Assembly: GCF_905220365.1 (NCBI RefSeq)
Contig: NC_061126.1
Span: 14,322,001 to 14,386,000, forward strand
DNA length: 64,000 nucleotides
Reading direction: 5' to 3'
Origin: Vanessa cardui
Lineage: Eukaryota > Arthropoda > Insecta > Lepidoptera > Nymphalidae
Positions 10,811 through 20,552 of this stretch are shown one piece after another (positions within the stretch are counted from its first letter, which is position 1; every line of letters begins with the position of its first letter). The notes under the pieces were generated by a model. The model did no database searches and was not told the DNA's origin. It saw nothing but the letters and a program-made list of their open reading frames with translations. The translations under genes were made by a program, and so were the position numbers.

Positions 10811-11204
10811 TAAAACTTATATACGTGACAATATACACTCATCGGTTCGTATTAAAAATAAAAAGCTAATTAAAAGAGAAGTTCTAAAAACGAAGCCGCA
10901 GATTCCTAGCTTGATTAAATCAACCAAGCATTACTGTTGGCTCAGATAAGATTTCTATTGTGTTCTAGATAAAAGCGACTCAGTATTCGCAGAGCTTACA
11001 ATAGCGTACGTTTTGCGATGCACAATGCCATTCCACATCTCATCTCTGAAAACAACGGAATCCAACTGTTTTATTATGGGTTAAATTGGATCAGGTGTGA
11101 AAAGTTTTCATCCAGAAATATGCATAGTGAGTGAACGCCCTAATAATATTGTTTTAGTCAACTTACACACACTACTACCATCTTATACACACAAACAATA
11201 ACAC
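10811..11204. other. Unannotated
   Basis: No recognisable repeat or gene. The end (11164-11204) is rich in CA and ACACAC strings that border the next SINE tail. Confidence 0.45.
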
Positions 11205-11447
11205 GACAACAGCACCAAATGCCTGTAAATTTTCCACAGCTGGGTTAAGGCATCCACTCCGTTTGAAGAGATGTGGGTTGATGGAATACACATGTGGCAG
11301 ATTTTGCATGAAATTAGACTCATGCAGGTTTCCACACGATGTTTTTCTTCCCCACCGAGCACGAGATATTCAGGGGTGCTTGCCTGGGTTTCTAACTGCA
11401 ACCATCGGTTAAGATGCACGCGTTCTAACCACTGGGCCATGTCAGCT
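11205..11447 (-). mobile_element. Metulj-like SINE, near complete
   Basis: Reverse orientation. It starts with the complement of the tail (ACAACAGCACCAAATGCCTG) and passes through GGAATACACATGTGGCAGAT, CATGCAGGTTTCCACACGAT and GGGGTGCTTGCCTGGG. It finishes with the tRNA-like head (GATGCACGCGTTCTAACCAC, TGGGCCATG). The B box is altered to GGGTTTCTAACTGCA in reverse complement context, so pol III activity is doubtful. Confidence 0.92.
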
Positions 11448-11499
11448 ATATACACACATATAAGAAAAATGCCACTGGTTTTTTCCCGTTTTTTTTTAC

Positions 11500-11706
11500 A
11501 TGGTTGCCATCATCCATAGACAATGACGCTGTAAGAAATATTAACTATTCCCTACATGGTCAATGTGGCACCAACCTTGGGAACTAAGGTGTTATGTCCC
11601 TTGTGCCTGTTGTTACACTGGCTCACTCATCCTTCAAACCGAAACACAACAATACTGAGTACTGTTATTTAGCGGTAGAATTACTGATGAGTGGGTGGTA
11701 CCTATT
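11500..11706 (-). repeat. LepRep-A repeat
   Basis: Reverse-complement order: GACAATGACGCTGTAAGAAA, CACCAACCTTGGGAACTAAG, TTATGTCCCTTGTGCCTG, CACAACAATACTGAGTACTG, TGATGAGTGGGTGGTACCTA. Lies 50 bp from a SINE in the same orientation. Just beyond, at 11737-11760, CCGTGCGAAGTCGGGACGGC resembles a Helitron 3' hairpin without its CTAG. Confidence 0.9.
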
Positions 11707-12025
11707 CTTATAATATATATTAGAAATATTATTCGCCCTTCCGTGCGAAGTCGGGACGGCGACTTACATATTGAATGCTATTCAAAGGACTCTTTAATTA
11801 GCACTTCAATAAAACGTATAAATAATTTCCGCTGTATCTTGTTAATGATTAATTGAAATGAGAAGTCTAAGCTTATATAAATTATATTAATTATTTCGTT
11901 AGTTTAATGTGCTTTTAATTAGATAGTGATTGTGATTGTAAGTTAATTAAACAAAAATAGAAGATACAAAAATTGTTTATGTAAGACTGTTTATATGTAA
12001 TGTTAAAGGGAATTATTTATTATTA
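11707..12025. other. Unannotated, mostly AT-rich
   Basis: Apart from the Helitron-like hairpin at 11737-11760, I see only AT-rich unique sequence. Confidence 0.45.
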
Positions 12026-12225
12026 CTAGTAGTCTCACGTAGCTTCGTCCACGTTTTAGGGTGTATGTTGTCAAGCGTTTAGCAAAATAAGTAGCCTATG
12101 GCGTATATATCTATATATATACGCCTTCCTTGGAGTTCAAGTTTGGTTCATACAAATTTCATAAAATTCGGTTCAGCGGTTTGGCCATAAAGAGCGTCAG
12201 ACAGACCGACAGACAGACGGGCTGT
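12026..12225 (-). mobile_element. Short non-autonomous Helitron (type A)
   Basis: The left edge has ACTAGT, where CTAG (12026-12029) is the reverse-strand 3' terminus. The complement of the family body follows: TTTTAGGGTGTATGTTGTCA, AATAAGTAGCCTATGG, CCTTGGAGTTCAAGTTTGGT, AAATTCGGTTCAGCGGTTTG. The 5' end (about 12190-12225) diverges into a CAGACAGACCGACAGACAGA block. Confidence 0.8.
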
Positions 12226-13647
12226 TAGAGTTCTCCCTATCTACCACTCCTAAACCCTTAGGTAGTTTCTTAAAGGTTTAGACATTCGCGAAAAACAAAT
12301 TTTCAGTTAAGCTAGTTTAATATATCACAAAGATACAAATTATCATAGCGACACCTCCTACGCATTAGATCGTAACATGATTTTTGGCAAAAATGAGATC
12401 TGGGTTCTGTAATGTAAAAGAAAATATGATTTTCTTTAAATACCGAGATTTTAACTCGCTAATTGTCTTATCATATTGTAACTACCGAGCATATAGTCGT
12501 ATCCTAGGTTGCGACGATATGCGATGATCTATTAGAGCGCGCACAAGTGAACCATGCCTCAGTTCGGACGTCGTTTAATGTAAAAGAACAAAATATTGCT
12601 ACAAATGTCCGAAGCAAAACGTTGCAACACAGAAGTTTCGACTTTATGCGTGGCCGACGTTTGTGGGTAATACGTCGTAACTATAACTTACGATTATATG
12701 CATCGTTTCGTATTGAAGTAAAGACCTTGGAACAACACGAATAAAGTCGTAAGGTTTCATTTTTTCCCGATTTTTTATTCAAAAATAGGCCTTATTATAC
12801 GCTCTAACATACAATCTGTGCTGTGTACCAAAATTAATCACAAACTGCGTTTGGTGGCTGAGTAATGCAAAGATGAAAGTTAAAAATCGCTCTCCTGAAA
12901 AATGACAAATTTAGTCATACGACTCAATGCGTTGGAGGTATTGATTAGCATTAAGTTTAATTTTAAATCATTCTATATATATTGAACGATGTATGCTTAT
13001 CAGCTACAATGATAATGAAACAAAACCCAAATATTTTATCGAAATGTTAAACCCAGATGGTCTATTGAATTGAACATGAATCTTAATCGGAGATAGCGGT
13101 TACGGTCACAAAGTTTTGACAAAGGAATAAGTTATGTAAATCGTAATACACGCCCAGCGAAATTACTTTTCGAAGTAATTGGAAACTAGTACTTTATTTC
13201 TGTTGTTGTATATTTTTTCTTTTTTATTGTTATTAAGCACTTGTTTTCTGTTTATGTACCGGATGAGGTCAGAGAAAGGTTATTGAAATTTTCGTCGAGT
13301 TTTATTTCAGAATTTAAGCAATCTTGTGAGTGTTGGCAATTTATGCTACCGTGTCTCAAAATTCAGTTTAGTTTTGGCACACACATTTATGCACCATACC
13401 ATACTAATTATTTGCACAAAGACAATGCAAACAGAAGTAAGTGTGATACACTACTACAGGTATTTACAGCACTATTGAATTAATTAAAAAAGTAACATAA
13501 TATTAAATTAGCAATAAAAAGTTGAGCTAGAACAAACTTAGACATATTAGTTATTATATTGGTATCTTAATTATTTGCAACTGTGCGACTGGACGTTTGG
13601 TACCATACCATCGTGTGATCTATTCATATTCGATCACAGTTACTTGG
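12226..13647. other. Unannotated, no gene seen
   Basis: The plus frame at 12547-12744 (65 codons, Arg-rich, ending near an AATAAAG) and the one at 13241-13483 (80 codons) match no family I know. An 8-bp hairpin (AATTACTT TTCG AAGTAATT) sits at about 13161-13180. The 12480-12745 stretch has more CpG than its surroundings. Confidence 0.45.
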
Positions 13648-13850
13648 GGTTTATGCAAGCCTGCTGGGAAGCAACCGTTTATACATTATCTACAAATAAG
13701 CAATATTTTTTTATTTTTGTGTTCTCGTTTGATGAGAATATGATGAGGTTATGAGTGGCATAATATTTTGTCTGTTAAGATAAATGTTTCTTATAGAGTC
13801 ACTGCCTGTTGGCGATGTTGATCACTAACCATCGTGGTATCTATTTGTGC
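13648..13850 (+). repeat. LepRep-A repeat, strongly degraded
   Basis: GTTTATGCAAGCCTGCTGGG resembles the GCTTTGTGCAAGCCCGTCTGGG start. TTCTTATAGAGTCACTGCCT, then GATCACTAACCATCGTGG, resembles the end. The middle is deleted or replaced, so this is a tentative call. Confidence 0.5.
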
Positions 13851-14248
13851 GCTTTCTATTCTAAATTTAAAAACTCCAAGTCAGAAACTATTAAAAGTGA
13901 TTTTAAAAAAAAATCCGCAATCACCGAGTCAGTGACCCATCTTGCCGAATGTTTTTTACCAACGTCGCCAAACCGATAACTGCTTAGAATGCGCAGCTGT
14001 AACTTGGCCATATCCCCCTTGAAAGTTAGGCAGTAAGTACGAATGTAAGATAAGTAAGGATTCATGTTTTATTCAATTCACCGAGGGTGTTGCTGACGTA
14101 TCTACTACATATTCTGCATAAAATAGTGTTGTTTTTGATTTGTGAGTGCAATAATTCATAGTTATATTCAAGCGTTGCAGAATATTGCATCGCATATACG
14201 TAAAGTTTGTTTTATAAACCGTAGTCGTTGAATATATTAGTTTTCTTC
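13851..14248. other. Unannotated, no gene seen
   Basis: AT-rich. The minus-strand 69-codon frame at 13856-14065 has no recognisable motif. Confidence 0.45.
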
Positions 14249-14672
14249 TTATTTTATATTAGATAATATCTCTGGATTCATCTTTTGGAAACTGAGTCTC
14301 AAATTTGTAGTTTTTAATATATAACGGGTTGACTTTCTTTGGTTAAATTTAACTTCAAATAAGTAACCAAGAAACCATTTGCTGTCGAAACGCTTGGCAC
14401 TTCGTGTAGTGGTGCAAAAAGCTTCATCAAAAGTATAATTCGCCTCATTCCCTCCACTGGTGACAGGAGGGCTGGTTCGTTTTTTGGCCAGAGGATCGGA
14501 ATTGCGATTCAACGGGGAAATGCTGCTAGCATTCTTGCCACCATTCCACGCGGTCAAGATTTATGCAGTAACTAGTTTTAGTTCATATTTGTATATATTT
14601 GAGCATTTAATGTTATTAATTCTTATGTTAATAAAAAACAAAGAAAGAAACGTAGTTGGACTCACGTATTGA
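14249..14672. other. G+C-richer island with overlapping frames on both strands
   Basis: The minus frame at 14249-14557 (102 codons) begins MTAWNGGKNASSISPLNRNS and continues through a Lys/Arg/Ser/Pro-rich stretch (AKKRTSPPVTSGGNE) before becoming an AT-encoded tail. A plus frame at 14460-14672 (70 codons) overlaps it. Only 14390-14560 is GC-richer than the flanks, so a diverged exon of about 170 bp is possible on either strand. I do not recognise the product, and 102 codons is not significant on its own. Confidence 0.3.
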
Positions 14673-15160
14673 ACTTTCTATGACATTCGTAGTTGTAGTA
14701 ATTTGTATGTAATTTTATTGTTATTATTTACAATAAACATACTTGCGATTAGCGAATATTCAGTGAAAATTAAAAAAAAAAATTGATCTTAAAAGAATTC
14801 GCTATCAGCATAACACGAGTGAGATACGAATTTCATTCTTAAAGAATTGCGCTCAAGATAACATCTGATATCTCACCTGGGTAATAAATAACATTAATAT
14901 TATCCCGTCGGAAAATTAGTGGGTACTAACAAACAGACAAATCTTGTATGAGTACGCTCATAGTTTAAATCAAACAGAGCAAGCTTCTTGTTACACAATT
15001 TCGTCCCTTTTTGAAATCAGATTGCATTAAAGCGAGATGCAAGATGTTACGAATGAAAATTTTCCAGTATAACTGAATGTATCGTGGGCCCCTGATTTTT
15101 AGTACCATAAAAAAATCATATTTCTCATCTTCTATTACCACTAAATAGGGCACTGGATAG
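14673..15160. other. Unannotated, no gene seen
   Basis: AT-rich. The minus frame at 14965-15246 runs into the following SINE and is therefore spurious. Confidence 0.5.
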
Positions 15161-15449
15161 AGCCGAGATGGCCCAGTGGTTAGAAAGCGTGCATCTTCAC
15201 CGATGATTGCGGGTTGAAACCCAGGCAAGCACCACTGAATATTCATATGCTTAATTTGTGTTTATAATCCATCAGCTCGGCGGTGAAAGAAAAAACCTGC
15301 ATCTTACTTATTTCATAGAAGTTCTGCCACATGTGTATTCTACCAACCCGCAGTGGAACTGTGTGGTGGAATAAGTTCCAAACCTTATCTTAAAAGGGAG
15401 AGGAGTTCTTTAGTCCAGATGTGGGAAATTTACAGGCTGTTGTTGTAGG
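15161..15449 (+). mobile_element. Metulj-like SINE, complete
   Basis: The head reads GAGATGGCCCAGTGGTTAGA (A box) and GGGTTGAAACCC at 15211-15222 (B box, one change from GGTTCAAACCC). The body includes AGCACCACTGAATATTCATA, GCTCGGCGGTGAAAG, CCACATGTGTATTCTACCAA, ACTGTGTGGTGGAATAAG and GTGGGAAATTTACAGGCTGT. The tail is TTGTTGTAGGG. Transcription by pol III from the internal boxes is the family's expected mode. Confidence 0.94.
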
Positions 15450-15804
15450 GTACTGGAAACTGATGACACTCCACTCAGATTCATAAACCATTTACCGTAT
15501 TGTATTCCATACGAAGGTAATCTGGCAAATAATAATGAGGAACAGTCTTAAATGACAATCTCGAATGCAATAGAACAAATTTACAATTCAAATATATTTT
15601 TTCTACGTAAAATCTGAACTATTCTGGAATCTGATATGCACGCCGTCGGAATATATATGAAGTTCGTCAAGCTGAGATACCAAGAATTCCTTTGCAATGG
15701 AAAATTCATAATTCTTCAACGTCGTTCTTGACACGAACAAAAGTAAATGGTATGTATTTCTATTGTAAAAATGTCTTCCTCAAATCCTTACTATTATATT
15801 TTAC
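15450..15804. other. Unannotated
   Basis: Mixed-composition unique sequence without a recognisable repeat or frame. Confidence 0.45.
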
Positions 15805-16045
15805 CTGGTGGTAGGGTTTTGTGACGCCCTTTTTGGTATCACTAAATCATCATATATTCTACCAACAATCAGCAATACTGTGTTCCGGAAGAACCCAGTC
15901 AGTAAGTGAGCTAATGTAACTACAGGCACAAAAGACATAACTTAATTAACAAATTTGGGTGTGTTTTAGAGATGTTAGAAATAGTAACAATTTCTAATGC
16001 CCCTGTGTCACTTACCATAAGGTGATGATAAGTGGTCACTGCCAA
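15805..16045 (+). repeat. LepRep-A repeat, diverged
   Basis: Begins CTGGTGGTAGGGTTTTGTGA, then ATATTCTACC, TACTGTGTTCCGGA, GTAACTACAGGCACAAAAGA, TTGGGTGTGTTTTAGAGATG, CACTTACCATAAGGTGATG. Several small indels place it among the older copies. Confidence 0.8.
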
Positions 16046-16369
16046 TTTGACTTTTAACCTACTCATTTCATGAAAGACATCTGCTCAACCGATCATCGTA
16101 CCATTACAAATACGTTGTTACGGTTACACCATCCAGTGAGAAAACTAGTCCATCCTTTAAATAAATATTGGTTTTTCTGTCGAGTACTTCAGTAGCCTCG
16201 TTGTAGTCCTGAGGCAAATTGCCAGTGTTCAGTGTTATTCAGACTTGTGCAAAATGTTCAAGAACATCACGTCATCCAAATCAAGAGCTTTTATATGAAT
16301 TTAAAACGAAAAAAAAAACAAATTTATTTTAAAACGAATATAACGTAAATAATTACAACATCAAGCTTT

Positions 16370-16800
16370 TAACTTGATTGTAGGTAACACTTTGTTCGGC
16401 CCGTGGTTGTTTCAACATCGCTGTAGCGAAATAAAAAATACGTATTTCGTTTGTTGCGTCAATTTGTTGTATGAAATTCAAATATTTTTACTATGGTGTA
16501 CGAACGAAACGCAATTATAGTTCACCGCACAAAGTAATTTCGTTTGAGACCGACGCTTTGCAATCTTTCCGTTGAAATGCACGCGTGAAAATCTTTATTT
16601 TCGTAACTCGGAACAGGTCGAAACGTACGAAATACCGACAGGTCAAAAATAGGATTTCGACGCTTCCCACGGTTGTTTTGTGAAAAAAAAAGGCAGGAAC
16701 ACAGCGCGGCCGGCTCATAAAAGTTGTAGCAAGCGTCGTCGGCGGCTGGCTCCCGTAAATGCTAAAAATCGTCCCAGTCCTCTGGGTTCCACTACATTCT
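16370..16800. promoter_or_regulatory. CpG-rich, promoter-like patch (tentative)
   Basis: CpG density is far above the flanks, rising around 16545-16760 with GCGCGGCCGGCTCATAAAAG at 16704-16723 and GCGTCGTCGGCGGCTGGCTC about 10 bp later. CATAAAAG is a weak TATA-like string. This resembles a core promoter or 5' exon, but no downstream reading frame or splice donor can be recognised, and a SINE begins within 60 bp. It could equally be an enhancer or an old GC-rich element. Confidence 0.3.
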
Positions 16801-16850
16801 GAGATATTTTAAAGTCTATCTGTTTTTGGGGTAAACGACAAATTGGTAAA

Positions 16851-17158
16851 CTGAGATGGCCCAGAGGTTAGAGCGCGTGTATCTTAACTTATTATTGCGG
16901 GTTCAATCCCAGGCAAGCATCATTGCATCAGCACCGCTGATTCATGTGCTTAATTTGTCTTTATAATTCATCTCGTGCTCGGCGGTGAAGGAAAATATCG
17001 TGAGGAAACCTGCATGTGTCTAATTTCATAATAATTCTGCCACATGTGTATTCCACCGACCCGCATTGGAAAAGCGTCGTGGAATATGTTCCAAACCTTC
17101 TATTCAAAGAGAGAGGAGGCCTTAGTCCAGCAGTGGGAAATTTACAGGCTGTTGTTGG
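16851..17158 (+). mobile_element. Metulj-like SINE, full length (reference copy)
   Basis: Best copy in the window. The A-box region GATGGCCCAGAGGTTAGAG is at 16854-16872 and the B box GGTTCAATCCC at 16900-16910. It continues through GTGCTCGGCGGTGAAGG, GTGAGGAAACCTGCATGTGT, CCACATGTGTATTCCACCGA, GCGTCGTGGAATATGTTCCA and AGTGGGAAATTTACAGGCTG, with a TTGTTGG tail. A ~12-bp partial duplication near ATTGCATCAGCACC lengthens the region after the head. Confidence 0.95.
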
Positions 17159-18321
17159 CAAATAGGTTTTCTGAACAATCAATTTTATCTTTACGTCGTT
17201 TTGTACAGAACAATAACTGGGACTCAAGGGTACGGCTGCGCTCCGAGTCGGTGTATTTTAATCTCGTGAATATTTATGATAACGAACTCTAAACTTATGT
17301 TTTATTTATTTTATTTGAAATAAATTAACATTACCTCTAAAGTTACGTAGGTTAATGTATTTTGGCAACAAATCCAGCAGTACAATTCTCACCTTATCCC
17401 TCTTTCGTGTAAGATACAAAATCGACTTTTGGGAAACAGAGTTCATTTATTTGAAAAAAATTGGGCATTGAGCAAAAAATCGATTTCAAGTAACATTTCG
17501 CTATATAATATTTCGGGGTCTACTTCCTTACTTGGAATAAAGTCCACCCATTTAAGCTCATTATTTTTTAATCGATTTAAAATCACAAGCCGTTGTTGCT
17601 CCTGCAAAAGTCGTTATGAGTTTTTTTTTCATTTTTCGATTGTTACACCGTTTTAATCATTATTTCAATACGCACGAACTGTAAAAACAGTTTTATTATT
17701 ACTTCTATAGTTTAAAAGTTTACAAATTTAGCTATGCGATATTCATAAATCTAAATTTCCATATATTGAAATAGTATTTAAAACGCCACAGAAATTGAAA
17801 AATATGAAAAAAAAAACCACATAGCGACGTTTTTAATTATTATCAAAGACAAAATATTGACTCATTATTATTGATCTCATTATTAGTTGTCTTCTTTACT
17901 AGACCAATTATTATTAATTTGTCCTGTGATTATACGTTGTAAATTGAATTAATTCATTGCTAACACGGTGCGTGGAACCTAATAAAATATGTACATGTTA
18001 TATCTTTAATATATTAGATTTAACATTCGCAATACAAGTAAATTACTCGAGTGTTCAAAATCAAAACACGCTTGAGCTTAATTGAGGCGGAATAGATTTG
18101 TTTGAGCTGATTTCTGTATTCAATATGAAGATAAGACTTGAATAAGAAATCATTTTTAGGTTTGTTTGAATACGACTTTAAATAGGATTGTTTATTTTGC
18201 TGTGTTTATATAATAACAACTCAGAGTCATTTATTTATCTACCTTTGAAATATTTAAGCCATTATAAAATTCACTATAAAATATGTCGTCCTAGTTATAG
18301 TCCTACAGGATTGCATATCAT
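17159..18321. other. Unannotated, no gene seen
   Basis: The first ~130 bp (17160-17290) is mixed in composition. The rest is AT-rich with T/A homopolymers. Frames at 17429-17656 and 18188-18442 (75 and 84 codons) have no recognisable motifs, and the latter runs into the next SINE. Confidence 0.45.
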
Positions 18322-18461
18322 ATCTATGAAATTAGACACATGTAGGTTCCCTCACGACGTTGTCCTTTATCGCCGAGCACGACATGACGATGCTTGTCAG
18401 GGTTTGGACCCGCAATTTTTGGTTAAGATGCATGCGTTCTAACCACTGGGCGATCTCTGCT
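18322..18461 (-). mobile_element. Metulj-like SINE, head and 5' body
   Basis: Reverse orientation: ATGAAATTAGACACATGTAG, GTTCCCTCACGACGTTGTCC, TCGCCGAGCACGA, GATGCTTGTCAGGGTTTG, then the head GATGCATGCGTTCTAACCAC, TGGGCGATCTC. The 3' half and tail are absent, which is unusual for a SINE and suggests a later deletion. Confidence 0.85.
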
Positions 18462-18495
18462 CTTCTTTTTCAAAACGCAAGTTTCATTATTTAAT

Positions 18496-18589
18496 TTGGT
18501 AATACTCACTCATCAATTCTGCTGAGAAATAGCATTAGTATTATCGTGACCCGGTTTGAGGATGTGTGAGCCCTTGTAATTGTACAAGG

Positions 18590-18590
<1 letters not shown>
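18496..18590 (+). repeat. LepRep-A repeat, fragment
   Basis: TTGGTAATACTCACTCATCA, GACCCGGTTTGAGGATGTGT and GAGCCCTTGTAATTGTACAA match the middle of the family. The copy stops exactly where a (TA)n tract begins, so the microsatellite may have expanded in or replaced the remaining sequence. Confidence 0.7.

Positions 18591-18591
<1 letters not shown>

Positions 18592-18666
<75 letters not shown>
18592..18666. repeat. (TA)n microsatellite
   Basis: About 37 uninterrupted AT/TA dinucleotides. Its true length may vary between individuals and is prone to assembly error. Confidence 0.97.
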
Positions 18667-18668
<2 letters not shown>

Positions 18669-20250
18669 CTCATAATTCTCCAACTTTTAACAAATCTTGG
18701 GTACTATTCCAAGTATGGTGGAGAGTTGGAGAGGTAGTTGGGAATTGGTGGTCATCTATGTTCAAAAAAAAAAATCTATAATTGTTCTGAGCTATTATAT
18801 AAAGTTGATGAGTTTTTTTTGAACGCGCTAATCGCATTATTAATTATTAACGATTTTAGTATCATAAAATCAAAACTAATATTAGAATCATATTTAGCAA
18901 AGAAGTAAAAAGTAATTAGTTGGTAAAGCGGTCGGTTAGAATTAATGTGCTGTCTAGTTCGGGCCGATCGAGGCGTCAAGGGCGTGCTCAGAGATTTATA
19001 CCATCTGGGTCATTACCCAGTAATTATGTTTATGGCGGGTTTTATTGGGAACTCCTCGGTTTTATTTGGCGTGAATAGGAAACGGCAATGCGACAGTCAT
19101 AAGATATTTATAGCTTTCAGGTTTGGGTCAGGAGACCCTAGTCAAACTAAGTTATGGTTTCTATAAACTTATATTACGTAAGATCCAGTTCGGTTTTTGA
19201 ATTTAGAACGAAAAAAAAAATCGAATTCAAGTGAATTGGTAGATTTGATAAGTGTACGTTATTATAATAAAACGCAATGCAAATAGACGAAGTTGTTTCT
19301 TTCTATTTAGTTTTTTTTTTTTTTTAATTAATCCATTATCTTAAGGCACGGAAACCTTACTCTTGCCATATAAAATAGTCTCAAAGGATTATTCGAAGCC
19401 TTTGTTCCAACAAGATGGAATGGTCATTATGCCGTCACCTTTTGTTCAGTAAGATTACAGAGATTTCAAAAGAGGTTTTACCTTATTTCTATTAGAATTA
19501 CGCCACTTTTTAATGATTACTCGGGACTATTATTGACTCGTGTTTCAATTTCAAATGAGAATGTAAATTTTGACAATCTTCAAAGTTTATTGTAAGAATA
19601 AATATTTATTAATAAATTAGAATTATTTTTTGTAACTCGTAATCGAAAAAAGAAAAGTTAATTAATATACATTTAACGTATACTGTAAAGGTTTGAAGTG
19701 ATAACTTCTTATAGGGGTGTAAATAATTGCGTTACGTAACGCGTTACGGTGCCCGTCTGTCTGGCTTCCCTTTTTCTTACACATACAGCAGCGTTAGGTA
19801 GGTCTCTCTCTCTCTAATCCATACTGATCTATACATCCATAACACTTTTTTTAAGATATATCACTTCTGTCGAGATGCTCTCGAAATATTTAGTATATAA
19901 CGATTGTAACTGCGTTATGCAGTTTACGTTTACTCCTTCTAGATTATTATGGCTTGATGATAAACGAGTTGTTGAGTTTATTTGTTTAACCGCGCTGATC
20001 TCAGAACGTAGTTGGGCCATATTGATAAATATTTCAGAGTAAAATATTTTATTGAGAAATATTGTATTTTATAATCACACGCTACGACTCATGGGACCGA
20101 GTAGTAACGATTAGCGCGGATAAGCTGCGCGGAGGTGCTGCTCATAATATACGCCTGAACAAAGATATGTTATTATATATAAAGATATGTTAATATATGT
20201 TTCAAATGTTGTTAAAGTAAATAGTACGACATTTTTTTTATAAAAGTTTA
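18667..20250. other. Unannotated; possible hAT-type terminus near 19715-19760
   Basis: No gene is visible. At 19714-19748, TAGGGGTGTAAATAATTGCG, TTACGTAACGCGTTACGG contains nested palindromes (GCGTTACGTAACGC at 19729-19742; GTAACGCGTTAC at 19736-19747). The opening resembles CAGGGGTG-type hAT inverted-repeat ends, but no partner end was found. A (TC)n stretch lies at 19804-19815, and a 20-bp unit repeats in tandem at 20161-20199. Confidence 0.4.
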
Positions 20251-20480
20251 GCGGACCGGTAATTGTGCCACCTGATGTTTAGTGGTCTCAAAGTCAAGTC
20301 TCAACTTATAAACATTGGCGCTGTTAAAAATATTAACCATTCACATCGCCAAAGCGCCACCAACCTCGGGAACTAAGATGTTATGTTTCTTGTATCTGTA
20401 GTTGGTACACTGATTAGCTCACCCTTTAGACCAGAACATAATTATACCAAGTTGATATTTGATGGTAGAATACCCATGAG
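20251..20480 (-). repeat. LepRep-A repeat, diverged
   Basis: Reverse order: GTGCCACCTGATGTTTAGTG, ACATTGGCGCTGTTAAAAAT, GCGCCACCAACCTCGGGAAC, TAAGATGTTATGTTTCTTGT, TCACCCTTTAGACC, GATGGTAGAATACCCATGAG. It covers most of the element with scattered indels. Confidence 0.85.
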
Positions 20481-20518
20481 TAAAAAAACATCAGAAAAAT
20501 ATGGCTTATTTCAATGCT

Positions 20519-20552
20519 CATGTTTATTCACCGCATTGGAACTGCTTGGTGT
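20519..20552 (+). mobile_element. Metulj-like SINE scrap
   Basis: TCATGTTTATTCACCGCATT then GGAACTGCTTGGTGTAAC is a shortened form of the segment from CATGTGTATTCCACC to the CAGCGTGGTGGAATA block. Only about 34 bp, directly after a LepRep-A copy. Confidence 0.5.

Noticed and set aside
16851..16925. Possible genuine tRNA genes at the A/B-box pairs (here and at 15161, 25883, 55694, 62506).
   Set aside because: Each is followed by the same SINE body and tail. No complete cloverleaf with an acceptor stem and anticodon arm is evident, so these are SINE heads.
18566..18781. 71-codon Tyr-Ile repeat protein.
   Set aside because: Translation of the (TA)n microsatellite.
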